From NCBI RefSeq assembly GCF_032854445.1, contig NC_088301.1:2730001-2794000 (forward strand): 64,000 nt of DNA. The letters are read 5' to 3'. The position numbers and the translations under genes were made by a program. This stretch comes from Liolophura sinensis (taxonomy: Eukaryota > Mollusca > Polyplacophora > Chitonida > Chitonidae). Below, piece by piece: positions 34,556-47,908 of this stretch; the stretch's first letter is position 1, and each line of letters starts with the position of its first letter. Under the pieces are notes generated by a model that saw nothing but the letters and a program-made list of their open reading frames with translations, searched no databases and was not told the origin of the DNA.

Positions 34556-35862
34556 ATTTCGTGTACACATTGTGCACGTGCTCATATTTCTTGCCAACGT
34601 GCATCTAGCATGACGCGAGTATCGCCATGTGAACAACAATAGCATTACTGTGTATCCTCTATGTCCTGTATATACAGAGTTAATAGTGTAACGTGCCATG
34701 TGCAATGTGTAGTCTTAGAGAAGAAAATCTCTGCGGGAAATGTTTGAAATAAAAATATCTAGAAATCAGCTAATTCTATCATCAAACGCTAACACGAAAC
34801 TTGAGACATCCTAAATTTAGCGGCACAAGAGCTTTTCTCCTGCCTGAACTCCTCTAAGTTTGTAACAGCCGCTGGTGTAGGGGTAATTGCATACAGATGC
34901 GAGGGCACGCTAGAGGGCTTTCCTCAGTTACCAACATAGAACTCGTCTGTCATCTCTGAAAGGCCAATTTGGTAATCTGGTATTAGTCCATAAAGCGTAT
35001 TTGACATTGTCGACAGTTTTTGTGCCGCCTACCAGGGAGTAACTGAGATGTATTAGCCTTAAAGAACCAAGGGCCACCGTCTGCACTAGCGAAAGGATAC
35101 TTACTGTGCTATTTGCCATTTCACCCAAATTAGTTTTAAGTAGTGTATATACAGGATTTGACATGGGAGCTTCAGTCTGAACACGGAATCACCATGCATT
35201 CGGCTTTACTACTTCGTTTGTTGGAGACATAGAAGATGTGAAAACCAAAAGTGACTGGAATAATTTTTTGAAACGAAATCGTGTAATGAAAACAATTAAG
35301 ATAAATCCGATTTTTGCACTCATGTAATTGATTAAGAACGAAGAAGGTTTATTACTAAAATTTGTATCGATGAAGTTCCAGATGTACATTTCCAATGTTT
35401 TGTGTGTAGCCCTGTGTTACAAAAATGCTGTAGGCTTGGAACAAATGTGGCTACAGTGTAACAATATATAACAGTTTTTAAACATGACAAACGATTGCAA
35501 TGTTTTAAATTCGTATATTCGACGTAAGGGTCAGCCTTTCTCTGCCCAGTAGAAACTTGAGTTGGCAATACGTATGATCAGCTACAAATAGTCTATTGTC
35601 ATAAAGCTCCTGTATTCTGGAGAATTCTGTTTGAATGTTGAATCAGTTTATCTGGAAAGTCACTGAAAGATGCAAACACTGACAAAACTGAAATGTCTGT
35701 AATTATACATGTATTTTAAAAGCTAAATACCAGGGGAAAAATACTTACTTGAAAATTATAACACCATGAAGTCACCCACAGAACTCAAATAAAATTTGAA
35801 AAAAAAACATGCCTCGCAGTAACCTCCTTTATTATGGCTAACTTAGGAGTAATTTATTCTAG
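34556..35862. other. No recognised feature
   Basis: AT-rich noncoding DNA. Several minus-strand frames of 68-78 codons (34928-35568) overlap each other in different phases and show no domain. Confidence 0.5.
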
Positions 35863-36055
35863 ATGATTGACGATTTACGCCATATTCAAATTTGTTTCAG
35901 TTATATGACATCTCCCTCACAAAATTTCCCATCTTCGTCAGCTAGGTACCTTACAAAAATCCCTCTAAGCCGTTACCGAACCACCGAGAGTTGGATGCGA
36001 ACACCCGGCCTCAAGGATAAAGGGGCGTTGAGCTGCCTCGGGAGTGACAATTTAA
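35863..36055. mobile_element. Degenerate SINE-like element
   Basis: GATTGACGATTTACGCCATA, TTCAAATTTGTTTCAG and TTATATGACATC resemble the shared 3' region of the SINE families here, and a tRNA-like segment (AACCACCGAGAGTTGGATGC) follows. The 66-codon frame over it is not supported as a gene. Confidence 0.5.
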
Positions 36056-36389
36056 GTGAATGAGCCTGTTAGGGTATTAATGTAACTATTATAGGCTTCT
36101 TCTATCTGGTATGTTGTCATCATGTTGTAAAACTCTCTGTCAGTTCGCACCTGACATTTGATATGTTCATCACGATCTACCAGGCGGAGAAAACACCATC
36201 AGACAGTCGTGTTTAGAATAATTTATCATGGGGTTAATCGAATGAATCAAACTCCGATAGGAATGAAAAGATGGCGATCTTGCGCCGCTAGATGGATGTT
36301 GTTCCGGCCATGCTCGTGTAACCTACATGCAAGCTGTACATACACGCAATCTCCGTGAAGCAGTTTCAAGACAACGCTTATTTACTTTG

Positions 36390-36670
36390 CTGAGAGCACA
36401 AACAAAGAAAAGATGAAGGGAAATGTCATGGCGTTTCCCTCTGAGAGCCTCTCGCTGGAGGAAGACGTCAGGAATGACGGGGCGGGTCAAGCCGTGCACC
36501 AGCAACAACAGCACACTGCCCCCGACCTACAGTAACGGAAAGCTGATCCCACTGGCGCGTGCGACGGCCGAGTTAACCAAAGTCTGCTGTGTAAAGTTCA
36601 TATCTGACGGGCTCGGGAAATAATCGAAGAAAGTCTCTCTCGCTCTCCTGCAGCGCGGTGTGGGGAAGGA
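36390..36670 (+). other. GC- and CpG-rich island, possible unrecognised exon
   Basis: Distinctly more CpG-rich than its surroundings. From the ATG at 36413 one frame encodes 40 residues with a Gln/His stretch (VHQQQQH) before a stop at about 36533. Another frame runs 36423-36623 (66 codons). I recognise neither. A promoter or first-exon island or a conserved regulatory element are alternatives. Confidence 0.25.
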
Positions 36671-39600
36671 TTTGTCCGCAAGGAACTTATCTGAGCCCGA
36701 AAGTTTAACTAGGCTTATCTTTACAATGACACCTAATTAAGGTGATTCCCTGAGGAGAGATAAAACACGGGAGGCCGCTGGTACATACACGAATCCATAA
36801 GTCAACAAATCAACCAGTCCTTCTCCCTTATAAATTAGGACATGGATAAAAACTAAATATCAGTTAGTCATGCTAAAGTAATTAGTAATTTGACCAGCTA
36901 TATATTCAATCACTCAGTCAACCAACAAAGAAACTAACGAACAGCTTCAGCCTGTCAACAGTGCGATAAATAACACAAGCGTGTTCGAGTTGATAATTTA
37001 TACCTTTCATATTAACATGATATGCGTGTAGTTTTTTTTACCAATATTACAGGAGACAATTAATGGCTCTACAGTTACAGTTTCTAGAATCACAACGATA
37101 TTTCACGAACAAATATCACTCCGCATTTTGATATTGTTTTTGAGACCGTTGCACAGAGTGAAAGCAGTTCACAGCACTATTTAATTCACAACGACAGACA
37201 ATTGATCAGAAGTAATTAACAGTTTTATTTTCTTTCACCGTTTCCGCCCACTGCAAATGGGTATTAGCTCTATGACGAAGGCAATCAGTATTTCGTTCTG
37301 TATTCACGGAGATATCATTTCAGGGGAATGACTGGTGGGAAGCCTTGCTGGCCAAATAGTGCCGAGCCGTCCTGTTTCTTTAAGACAAGCGGCGTATATA
37401 TGTCTTCTTCTCCTGGAGATTGCGCCTTTAGCGGACCAGTCTGCCCAAGAGGAAATTGCCTTCCACTACCCACACACCGCGCTGTTATCTGTAATAGCCC
37501 AGTCCTTCAATTGCTAGACGACACACGCAAATGTGCGCTTTGCATGTGCGCATCGCTTTCTGGTTATCGCAGTTAGTTACGTGTTGTTCCTCGTTTGCAA
37601 TCTTGCCGTATGAAACGGAAGAAAGTAAACATTTAGCTGGCGTTTGTCCATTTCTATGCCTATTCGTTCTCTTTTCCCTAGAACATCTATGTATGTAAAA
37701 TAACACTGCATCCACTAATATACGTGCTGTGCCACTTTCTTATACGGAATACAGGATTCATCACAATCGTTTGCTCACAAAGGGTATTGACTGATACCCT
37801 TTTCACTGACATTGGCATAAGTAGGTATGTGTAATCGCCCTAATCCCAAACGGCTTACAGTGTTCAACCCATCTCTATGCAATATCACATCGAAGTCCAG
37901 ATCTTCAGATACGACATGATGTGCTACGTGGACCTTACTGATGTGAAAATATTTAGAGTGGATATAAAAATGCGACACGTGAGTATTGTAAGAAATGAGT
38001 ACACCCGTTCGATCCTGTTTAGGATGCAAGGTCACAGGTGTCGATTTAAATTGCCAGTTCGGTTAATACCCATTGGATTGAGCGCGCTGAAACTCCCAAG
38101 ACGAGCACCTTGTTACAGCTGATGAATTACAACCAGTGGATGTGTTAAGCAAACAGAAACAAGGATTATACCGCTGTCCGCAGCAGCTTGAACTTTGCTC
38201 TGCATATCTGTGTGAAATAAATGAGGTATAGCTAGACAGATTCGCAGATCTTTCTCTAATGCATTAATACACATCTATGTCACTGTCATCTGTATGTAGC
38301 TCAGATAAATTTTGCTCCTTAAGCCTGATAGATTTTGATATCATGCCTGGAATGCTGACTAAATGCACCTTCCCTGCATCCCTGAAAGATGATGACCACT
38401 TTTATCTTACATTTCACCAGTATTAGTTATTAATTATATAACTTTATATTTCAAGTTCTTTGAGAACCGCTGTTTAAGGCTGTGTTGGAAATGTGTAAGG
38501 TACTGTGATTATCGACTTGAAGCGTCCCCTCATGGCTTATGGGCAGCATACTGACGAAGATTTGACTAGATGCTTAGATATACATAACATTGTCATGAAC
38601 CAGATATCTAAATTGCTTGTGAAATGTCTTTTATGCGGAAATTAAAATGTGTGACATATGGTATCGTGCGTTTGTATACAGCTGTCAGCTCTTCTTATCT
38701 TAATTTAAACATGCATACAAGCTTTAAACCATATGGAGACGAGTTTACAGCAACAACCGCAAATTGCGTCACGTATTGTTAGATGTCTTCAAGAATTTCG
38801 CCAATAATGATCTCACAAGTTATCAAATCGGATTCAGCACGTTTTGCCCTTAAGATCGTGTGACACATGATGCAGGACAAGTACTATTTTGTGGCGGAAA
38901 TCGACCCAGTCATAACTCGTCTCTACTTGACAAAATTTAGACATAAACAAATAATCAAACTCCTTTTAGTAAGAAAAAAACCAGATAATAAACCCCAAAG
39001 TGATTCGACGTTATTGCTGGCCATCATGTTGTGCTCTTTGAACATGTTTCCAATTGGCCCCTAGTTCAACTCACTCACGCATGCATAACTCATTTCCTCG
39101 GCTAACAGGCGTTTCGACTGGGTAACCAATCGGAATAATCATAAATAACGGTCTGCCTTTAATGAGATGGGATCTTTTCCCGGGTAAATGTCTCTGATGT
39201 CGGCACATCTAACCAGAACTGAAGTATCGTATAGCCCATAAACACCAATGTCACATGCCTTCCGTCAAAGGTACCCCTAGCTCGTTATCAGCGGCCGATC
39301 CTTCTGTAACTAACACGGTGGTCTTTGCCTTCTGTCCACACAAATTGGTCAATCAGAGGGGACTCGGGTAAGAGGTGGCTTCGGCTGAGTTCGTTACCAG
39401 GATAGAAGAGCCTGACAGCGAGAGCGCACATCAATTTGGTGCCGAGGCCTTCAGTCAGGGTACAGGAAACTTGAAAGGTCCCCCGTGATCCTTGGATGAC
39501 CAATAGCCAATCCTGGACTGTGAGATATAACTGGAGTCAGTGCTTGGCACTGCTGCTCTCCCCAAACAACGACAGGTTACATAAATAAAACCCGAATGGG

Positions 39601-41038
39601 TGGGATCTTACCTGTGTGTGTCATCTGGTTATTAACTCCGGTCTGAGAGCCTGACATTTTTTCGTGGAGACCTTGTCTGCAATATCCGCTCCAATATGTC
39701 TGTCAAACATCACTGGTGAACGATAACGACTGAGTCAGTGTTAGTTTTCTGCTTAATGTATGCATTTATTTTAAACCAGCATGAAAAGTCAAGCTTATTA
39801 CAAATAAAGTAAAAGGAACATTTTACACATTCAGTGATTTATTTCTATGGTTTCTTGTTATAATGGCAGTAATACCCAGGCGTGTACATTACCCCTTGGT
39901 CCATAATGTATTCATACAAAACAATTAACATAATTAAATAAACTCAAAAGAAGTCTAGAATGTTCCACAGTAAAATTTGAACTTCTTAAATGTACCCCTC
40001 GGAAAACAGGCCAGTGGAAACGATATCCCACGAATAGTCCAGATTATTTTTCTCTGCTATAACTCATTTAAATAATATAAATGGCGTTAATATTGCTGCG
40101 TCATGCTTTGCTTTGCGTTTGTATTTTCGAAACATTGCCTTGAATAGTCCTGGACACATACAGGTGGACTACTATACATATAAAGGTTCGTGGAATGTGC
40201 GTAATTGTGCTATATGTGTAAGATGCGAAAGCAAACGGGTCAATCAGGTAGAAGCTGTCAACTTCGTGCCTCCAGCTCGAATGTTGACCAGAAAATGACG
40301 CTGTGGTGGGTGATACCGAGTTCCCAAGCTTTTGGAAACTGAGAAAATCGCTTTACACAAACCCAATTTGGAGAATAGCGTCTGATTCATGAAGGGCCTT
40401 TTACATCTCATGGGAGGGCAGATGGTGAATGTATCAGAGAGATTTGATACGGGAATAACCGCAGGCTAATGTCAATCCCAAACACGTCTGTTCAGCAAAG
40501 CCAGCTTTAAAAACTTTGCAGAAAAAAGCAGACTGGCCTGTGATGTCGAACTTGGCCAATAACAGTATCAGCGTCTAGCGGACCAAAGCCGTCGCATCGT
40601 GTTAACAACACATCCCTTGGCGTCTTCATTATATACAGCTTTCCACTCAGTGACATCCAAGTACATTCTGATCCAGTCCCATCTTCCCATACTCGTCACA
40701 CACCTTTCTTATCGCCGGCGGAGGTGTGCTTTGTGACTTTTAACCATACAATCAAGTCGACTTGTACCACATCCAGTATATTAGAGGTATATCTCTCTTT
40801 TTCCTAAATTGTTTTGTCACATATGAAGGCACTTAAACGTCGCATACTGGAATTACTTATCCATAAATATAGTGAAACTTGTAAATCTTATAATTTTAGA
40901 ATCTTATGACGATTTCCCTTTACATAATTTAGCGATCTGATATTCTTTGTAAATCCCCTCTGTCACTCTTAGAAACTTTTCTCAATCCATTCATATAACT
41001 TCCCTCTGTAGTGTCTAGTACACTGTGCATGTAACTAC
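36671..41038. other. Long single-copy noncoding interval
   Basis: No supported ORF, SINE or tandem array. Scattered TAAT-rich, evenly composed blocks (for example 39100-39520) could be regulatory, but nothing in the sequence proves it. Confidence 0.4.
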
Positions 41039-41497
41039 CCTCGATCGTGTCATATAAATTCTCTCGTTTGTGTCTAATAAATCCTCTCGTTTGTGTTTAA
41101 TAAACCCCCTCTGTCGTGTCTTATAAATCCCTTCTGTCGTGTCTTATAAATCCCCTCTGTCGTGTCTTATAAATCCCGTCTGTCGTGTCTTATAAATCCC
41201 TTCTGTCGTGTCTTATAAATCCCGTCTGTCGTGTCTTATAAATCCCCTCTGTCGTGTCTTATAAATCCCCTCTGTCGTGTCTTATAAATCCCCTCTGTCG
41301 TGTCTTATAAATCCCGTCTGTCGTGTCTTATAAATCCCCTCTGTCGTGTCTTATAAATCCCGTCTGTCGTGTCTTATAAATCCCTTCTGTCGTGTCTTAT
41401 AAATCCCCTCTGTCGTGTCTTATGAATCCCCTCTGCCGTGTCTTATAAATCCCGTCTGTCGTGTCTTATAAATCCCTTCTGTCGTATCTTATAGCTC
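41039..41497. repeat. 23-bp minisatellite, about 19 copies
   Basis: The unit is CTGTCGTGTCTTATAAATCC plus CCT, CGT or CTT. The three terminal variants are interspersed. The first units are the most degenerate (CTCGTTTGTGTCTAATAAAT). Confidence 0.94.
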
Positions 41498-41499
41498 CC

Positions 41500-42302
41500 A
41501 CTAACATTCTATATGGGCTTCCTCTATAGTTCCTTCTAATTCATCACAAAAGTAACCATGTAAGTTTCATACTGATGATGATTATAATATAATGTGAGGT
41601 TTTATGTTCACTATAAGGACATCTCAGAGCTGAGAAGTACAAATACGCCAGCAGTTTCCTGTGACTTACATTCCTGAGTTTTATTTTTGTCAGAGACGTG
41701 TTCTGATGTTTTGAGTCATTGTCGTCTGTCCCTCAAGTAAAGGAAAAATACATTTACTGCTTCTCATTCCACTTATGCATGTTGTTATGTGTTAATTATC
41801 TCTTTGTGTTTACTGAAGGAACACTGAAGCAAAGCTGTCCATCAAGTCGTGGGATTAGCCTCAACTCAGTGAAAGTTACGGGGTTCAATATCACATCCAC
41901 TGTATATGATAAAGCGCGAAATATACCCGGCGATTTCCGGAAAGGTACTTATTAAGGTAGAATTCTTCATGAACACGAAAAAATTCATGTCGTTACAAAG
42001 TTACAGAGCTCGGGTTCGATCTCATGACCCCGCTGTCCAGCATTGATAACTGACGCACATACACGCTCGATGAAAACGCGCTTAGTACAGGCGTAATAAA
42101 TAGCTTTAAATCTTTTTCCGGTGAGACGATTTATCATTAAACAACAGCAATGAGCTTCGTTTAATATGTATTGCACCCTATCAACAGTTCTTCAAAGCGT
42201 GCTCTCTTCGTTCATCAGTTCAGCACCACGTGTGTGGTGAGCTACGGTCGGTGAGAGTGAAGCACCCACAAGTCGCCATGCGCTGACTGTTTGAAACCCA
42301 CT
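41500..42302. other. No recognised feature
   Basis: Noncoding. The 78-codon frame at 41719-41955 has a hydrophobic N-terminal third but no recognisable family. Confidence 0.45.
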
Positions 42303-42862
42303 GGGCCAGAGTAGCAAGCACACAGTAGAAAATACACCTGTAAGCTGTGATAGACTGGAACGCGTTATAGGCCCAAAGTAACAAGTACACAGTGGAAAAT
42401 ACACGTGTATCTAAGCTGTGATAGATTGGCACGAGTTATAGGGCCAAAGTAACATGTACACAGTAGAAAATACACGTGTATGTAAGCTGTGATAGATTGG
42501 CACAAGCTATAGGCCCAAAGTAACAAGTAAATAGTAGAAATACATGTGTATGTAAGCTGTGATATATTGGCACGAGTTATAGGCCCAATGTAACAAGTAA
42601 ATAGAAGAAATACATGTGTATGTAAGCTGTGATAGATTGGCACGAGTTATAGGCCCAATGTAACAAGTAAATAGTAGAAATACATGTGTATGTAAGCTGT
42701 GATATATTGGCACGAGTTATAGGCCCAATGTAACAAGTAAATAGAAGAAATACATGTGTATGTAAGCTGTGATAGATTGGCACGAGTTATAGGCCCAATG
42801 TAACAAGTAAATAGAAGAAATACATGTGTATGTAAGCTGTGATAGATTGGCACGAGTTATAG
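42303..42862. repeat. 70-bp minisatellite, 8 copies
   Basis: The unit of 70 bp contains AAGCTGTGATAGATTGGCAC and GAGTTATAGGCCCAATGTAA. In the right half, units alternate ATAGTAGAA/GATATATTGG with ATAGAAGAA/GATAGATTGG, a 140-bp dimer. A series of minus-strand frames spaced 70 bp apart are array artefacts. Confidence 0.93.
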
Positions 42863-42914
42863 AGCATTGGCATATTAGTCTGTAACTTTACCTGTGATAA
42901 TCTACACCATGGAC

Positions 42915-43430
42915 AAATGGCAGAATGTACACGGACACTCTGTGCAGGTGAAGTACATTGCCGAATGTACACGGACACTCTGTACAGGTCAATGAATAAC
43001 AATGTCGAATGTACACGGACACTCTGTGCAGGTGAAAAAATAACATTACCGAATGTGCACGGACACTCTGTACAGGTCAATGAATGACATTGCCGAATGT
43101 ACACTGACACTCTGTACAGGTCAATGAATAACATTACCAAATGTACACGGACACTCTGTACAGGTCAATGAATGACATTGCCGAATGTACACTGACACTC
43201 TGTACAGGTCAATTGCCGAATGTACACTGACACTCTGTACAGGTCAATGAATGACATTGCCGAATGTACACTGGCACTCTGTACACGTCAGTGAATGATA
43301 TTACCCAACGAAAGATGGCACTCTGTACAGGATAATTAATGGCACTTCTGAATGAAAACTTGCTTTCTGTATAAGTGAACGAATGACATAGACGAATATA
43401 AACCGACACTCCGTGGGCTACAGGTCAGTG
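42915..43430. repeat. 43-bp minisatellite, older flank of the 44/49-bp array
   Basis: Units of the form GCCGAATGTACACTGACACT, CTGTACAGGTCAATGAATGA, CATT. They share GAATGTNNAC and CTGTACAGGTCA with the adjacent 44-bp array and are clearly an older subfamily. Variation in length and bases is high. Confidence 0.88.
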
Positions 43431-44999
43431 AATGGCATTGCGAAATGTAAACTGGCTTTCTGTACAGGTCAGTGAATGTCATTGCGAAATGTAAACTGGC
43501 TTTCTGTACAGGTCAGTGAATGGCATTGCGAAATGTAAACTGGCTTTCTGTACAGGTCAGTGAATGTCATTGCGAAATGTAAACTGGCTTTCTGTACAGG
43601 TCAGTGAATGGCATTGCGAAATGTAAACTGGCTTTCTGTACAGGTCAGTGAATGGCATTGCGAAATGTAAACTGGCTTTCTGTACAGGTCAGTGAATGTC
43701 ATTGCGAAATGTAAACTGGCTTTCTGTACAGGTCAGTGAATGGCATTGTCAAATGTAAACTAACATTCTGTAGGATACATTCCAATGAATGTCATTGCGA
43801 AATGTAAACTGGCTTTCTGTACAGGTCAGTGAATGTCATTGTCAAATGTAAACTAACATTCTGTAGGATACATTCCAATGAATGTCACTGCGAAATGTAA
43901 ACTGGCTTTCTGTACAGGTCAGTGAATGTCATTGCGAAATGTAAACTGGCTTTCTGTACAGGTCAGTGAATGGCATTGTCAAATGTAAACTAACATTCTG
44001 TAGGATACATTCCAATGAATGTCATTGCGAAATGTAAACTGGCTTTCTGTACAGGTCAGTGAATGTCATTGTCAAATGTAAACTAACATTCTGTAGGATA
44101 CATTCCAATGAATGTCATTGCGAAATGTAAACTGGCTTTCTGTACAGGTCAGTGAATGTCATTGCGAAATGTAAACTGGCTTTCTGTACAGGTCAGTGAA
44201 TGGCATTGTCAAATGTAAACTAACATTCTGTAGGATACATTCCAATGAATGTCATTGCGAAATGTAAACTGGCTTTCTGTACAGGTCAGTGAATGTCATT
44301 GTCAAATGTAAACTAACATTCTGTAGGATACATTCCAATGAATGTTATTGCGAAATGTAAACTGGCTTTCTGTACAGGTCAGTGAATGTCATTGCGAAAT
44401 GTAAACTGGCTTTCTGTACAGGTCAGTGAATGGCATTGTCAAATGTAAACTAACATTCTGTAGGATACATTCCAATGAATGTCATTGCGAAATGTAAACT
44501 GGCTTTCTGTACAGGTCAGTGAATGTCATTGCGAAATGTAAACTGGCTTTCTGCACAGGTCAGTGAATGGCATTGTCAAATGTAAACTAACATTCTGTAG
44601 GATACATTCCAATGAATGTCATTGCGAAATGTAAACTGGCTTTCTGTACAGGTCAGTGAATGTCATTGCGAAATGTAAACTGGCTTTCTGCACAGGTCAG
44701 TGAATGGCATTGTCAAATGTAAACTAACATTCTGTAGGATACATTCCAATGAATGTCATTGCGAAATGTAAACTGGCTTTCTGTACAGGTCAGTGAATGT
44801 CATTGCGAAATGTAAACTGGCTTTCTGTACAGGTCAGTGAATGGCATTGTCAAATGTAAACTAACATTCTGTAGGATACATTCCAATGAATGTTATTGCC
44901 AAATGTAAACTGACACTCTGTAGGCCTACGGGTCAATTAGTAACATTGCCAAATGTAACCTGGCCCTGTTTACACATCAATAAATGGCATTACCGAATG
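43431..44999. repeat. 44/49-bp array with higher-order repeats
   Basis: Two monomers occur. A is 44 bp, with GCGAAATGTAAACTGGCTTT and CTGTACAGGTCAGT. B is 49 bp, with GTCAAATGTAAACTAACATT and CTGTAGGATACATTCCAAT. The order is seven A, then ABAAB-type 230-bp units (B starts at 43968, 44198 and 44428), then AAB 137-bp units (B starts at 44428, 44565, 44702 and 44839). It decays after 44888. Confidence 0.94.
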
Positions 45000-47905
45000 C
45001 GATTGATTTTGTTTGATTTGTATTCCGACTAATACTTACTTATTTTTCTTGGCTTCATGTAGCTGATCGACCAGTCAGGAGTTATCGCCTTCATTCGGAT
45101 CTATAAACGTCCTTCATAGCTTCATAGCTCATGTTTGATAAAAAAGACTTACTGACATTTTAAATGTGGAGTGTCGGCATTTGTAAGAAGAACAAACGCC
45201 CGCAAAATCTGCATGGGGCAGTGATTTGATGTTCAGCTGTCGAGCAGCAGGAGGAAAGCGGCGCTGAGCGCTAATAAATGTCAAGCTAGAGAGGGACGCA
45301 ATCCATCGTAAGAGAATACATCGCCCTGCGCCTTTCCTGCACTCCCACCCCGCGTACAACTTCATTCTCTCACCATTTATCTCACTCCCCACACCATCAC
45401 ATCTCTACGTCCACCAGTCTCCACAAACTTGTCGCTCAGTCCCAGTTACCTACCACTAAAACCCCTACAGGATGCCAAGCTATCGGAAATGTAGTGGGCA
45501 TTTTTCCTAGCTAGCTGATAACGTTGAGTAATTTACTAGGCTGAACATGCACGTGGCAGGTGAATTTCAAGCAGCTGCTCTGTTATTAAGTGGGAAGTAC
45601 ACATGCACTAATCTTGAGGCTAAGATCGGGGACGTTATTTGACGCTGGCATGAGGAATTTGTTAAATGCTAAACAAACCATTAACATGATTCCCACGGAT
45701 TATTAGGAAAAGTAAATATGTATGTACTAAATGATCTTCGCTGCTAGGGTTATATAATTCCCATGTATATAGGGCTAGGAGTGTATTCATTGAAAACTTC
45801 TTCTACACTTCCTAGCCCTATATATGTGTCGTTGCTACCCATTTTATATCACTCCTGATGACATAACAAAATGCTGAAACCATGAGCCAGAATGAAGCTT
45901 TCATTATCCGGAGTTAAACTACTTGTACATTTATAAGAGAAAGTTATCAGACGATCTTCTGGGTACATGTTTTTGTTAACAACACATGAGCTAGCATGGT
46001 TCACAACGTTCACACTGATGACATTTTCGCGCTTGTATAACATAAATTACATGACTCCAGTTTCACTGAATATTTGTTCTGTTTATATATCTCTATATCT
46101 CCCAATGTCTTTTCTTTTTATTATTGAACATTGCTTTAGAAATTGTTTTTGGGGATTATCGACTTAGAAAGCCGAACAGTTGACGACTTAGATTAAAATG
46201 TTTGTTGCCTGGCCTAGAATTAACGACTCGTGCAGAACCGTTAACCGCAGAGCGTGATGAGGTTGTGTTCGGGAATTCAGCACGGCTCAGAATTTTAAGT
46301 TTCGACCGACAATAATAACCTCCTCCACCTTATTGATCGAAACTGCCGCTAGACCCCCATATTAGGAACACTATTTCTTAAGTTTACGCTTGCTCTTGGA
46401 ATGTTCATAGCTGTATAAAACCATTTCCTTCGTGACTATCAGATAGGTCCCTTTCCAATAAACTAGTCTTCGCACTTTTCCGTCTCCTTTCCTTTTTTTC
46501 AGACAAACACAAACACACACACACGAACCTTCTTCCCCTGGAGCCCGGCCCACACAAACTTTCAGAAACTATTTATTGGAGACATCGCCGGGTGGCAATA
46601 CTAAAGAACTGACTTTTTTTTTTCTTCTTTTTTGTCGCTTTGTTTTATCTCTGCAAACGACGCAAAGCACGGCAAACGGTCATTGGAAAGTGGTTAAGCC
46701 TCACGCAAGCGCAGGCTGTGGGCCATTTCCCGGCTCGGTAATAATTAACGACAAGTCAGTGAGGATGGACGAGTAATGTCCTTAACCAGACGCGAACGGG
46801 TATGGTGAAAGACAATACTGTGGTCAAATAAAACTTACGGCAATTTTGTCGCCATAGTTCTTAAACAGTATAGGCTCACAGAGATTCGCGTCTTCCCATG
46901 CATTCGGTGAAAAAGACGATGATGGCAAATGGTAACTCCTAAGAGCAGAAATCCGGCCTGGCCCGTTGTCAACACGTAAATGCATAGTGACAACTTACAC
47001 GTCTCTAGTACCATGACTTAAGCAGAAATAGATCTGAAAATACAGTAATATTAACTGAAATTTATTAGACTTTACTGTTCTAGAATTACTCAAAATGTAG
47101 TGTTGTCATCACATTTAGAAAGCAATGGCATGAAAACAGTGTAAAGGGGCAAGGCCTTGGGAAGCATTAAAGCAGAAGAATACCGGTTTCTGTCGGAATA
47201 CCATATCAAAGAACCACCTCTATCCTACATAGACTCAATTTGGGGACAATCCAGGTGAATCGCAATTCTTGTTAAGGAATCCATCGAGTATTAATACACG
47301 CCTTGAACTGTGCGCAAACACATAGATCTATTTGTAAGTATTTGGTGAAGGCATCGCAACTGTGGACCACATCGTGAAAGTAATCACATCGGCATTACCT
47401 GTCACAGGAAAACTGTCTACGGGCGAGACGTCCGTAGCTGCTAAACACTACTTAGTTTCCTGATGATATATGAGGGTGATCGGTACGCTCTTGGAGACGA
47501 TTGAAGGGCATGTCAAAGGTTGTAATCTGCGACTGCTCTCATTTATGGCAGATAACATTTATGACAGAGTCTGAGAAAATGATAATCGGCTAGAGATATA
47601 ATCAAGTACATTGGATCGCCCGGATATAGCATGTTTCGGGGGCATAACCGTTTAATGATCCAGCAGAACAAAGAAAGGGTTGTGCTGGTGTCAGGTCAAC
47701 TGTTACGTCTAGTGTGAAACGTGTACTTGGATATGCGGCTCCGATGGATAGCAATCAAAAGTCTGGATATTGAGCATATGAGACTGTATTGATAGTTTGG
47801 GGTTCCTTGGCACACCCTGTTGAGCTCTTTGTGAATTTGTAATATATAAGATTTCGGCATGGAGAGTAAAGCGACTACAACGAGGCGGGGGTGGGGGGTG
47901 CAAGG
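45000..47905. other. Mostly single-copy noncoding interval
   Basis: Contains the hairpin at 45762-45828 and homopolymer or CA-rich runs near 46500-46630. No ORF is supported. The 87-codon minus frame at 45129-45392 lies in a slightly GC-richer stretch and is unrecognised. Confidence 0.45.
45762..45828. other. Near-perfect 67-nt hairpin
   Basis: Arms 45762-45784 and 45805-45828 pair over about 23 bp with one bulged base, and the loop is 20 nt. The size fits a small palindromic element or a pre-miRNA-like fold. Seed conservation cannot be judged here. Confidence 0.5.
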
Positions 47906-47908
47906 AGA

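Noticed and set aside
42365-43140. Series of 68-117 codon minus frames
   Set aside because: Spaced exactly one repeat unit apart over the 70-bp and 43-bp arrays.
43431-44999. CRISPR-like regular repeats
   Set aside because: Units are directly adjacent with no unique spacers, and the context is eukaryotic. The same holds for all the other arrays.
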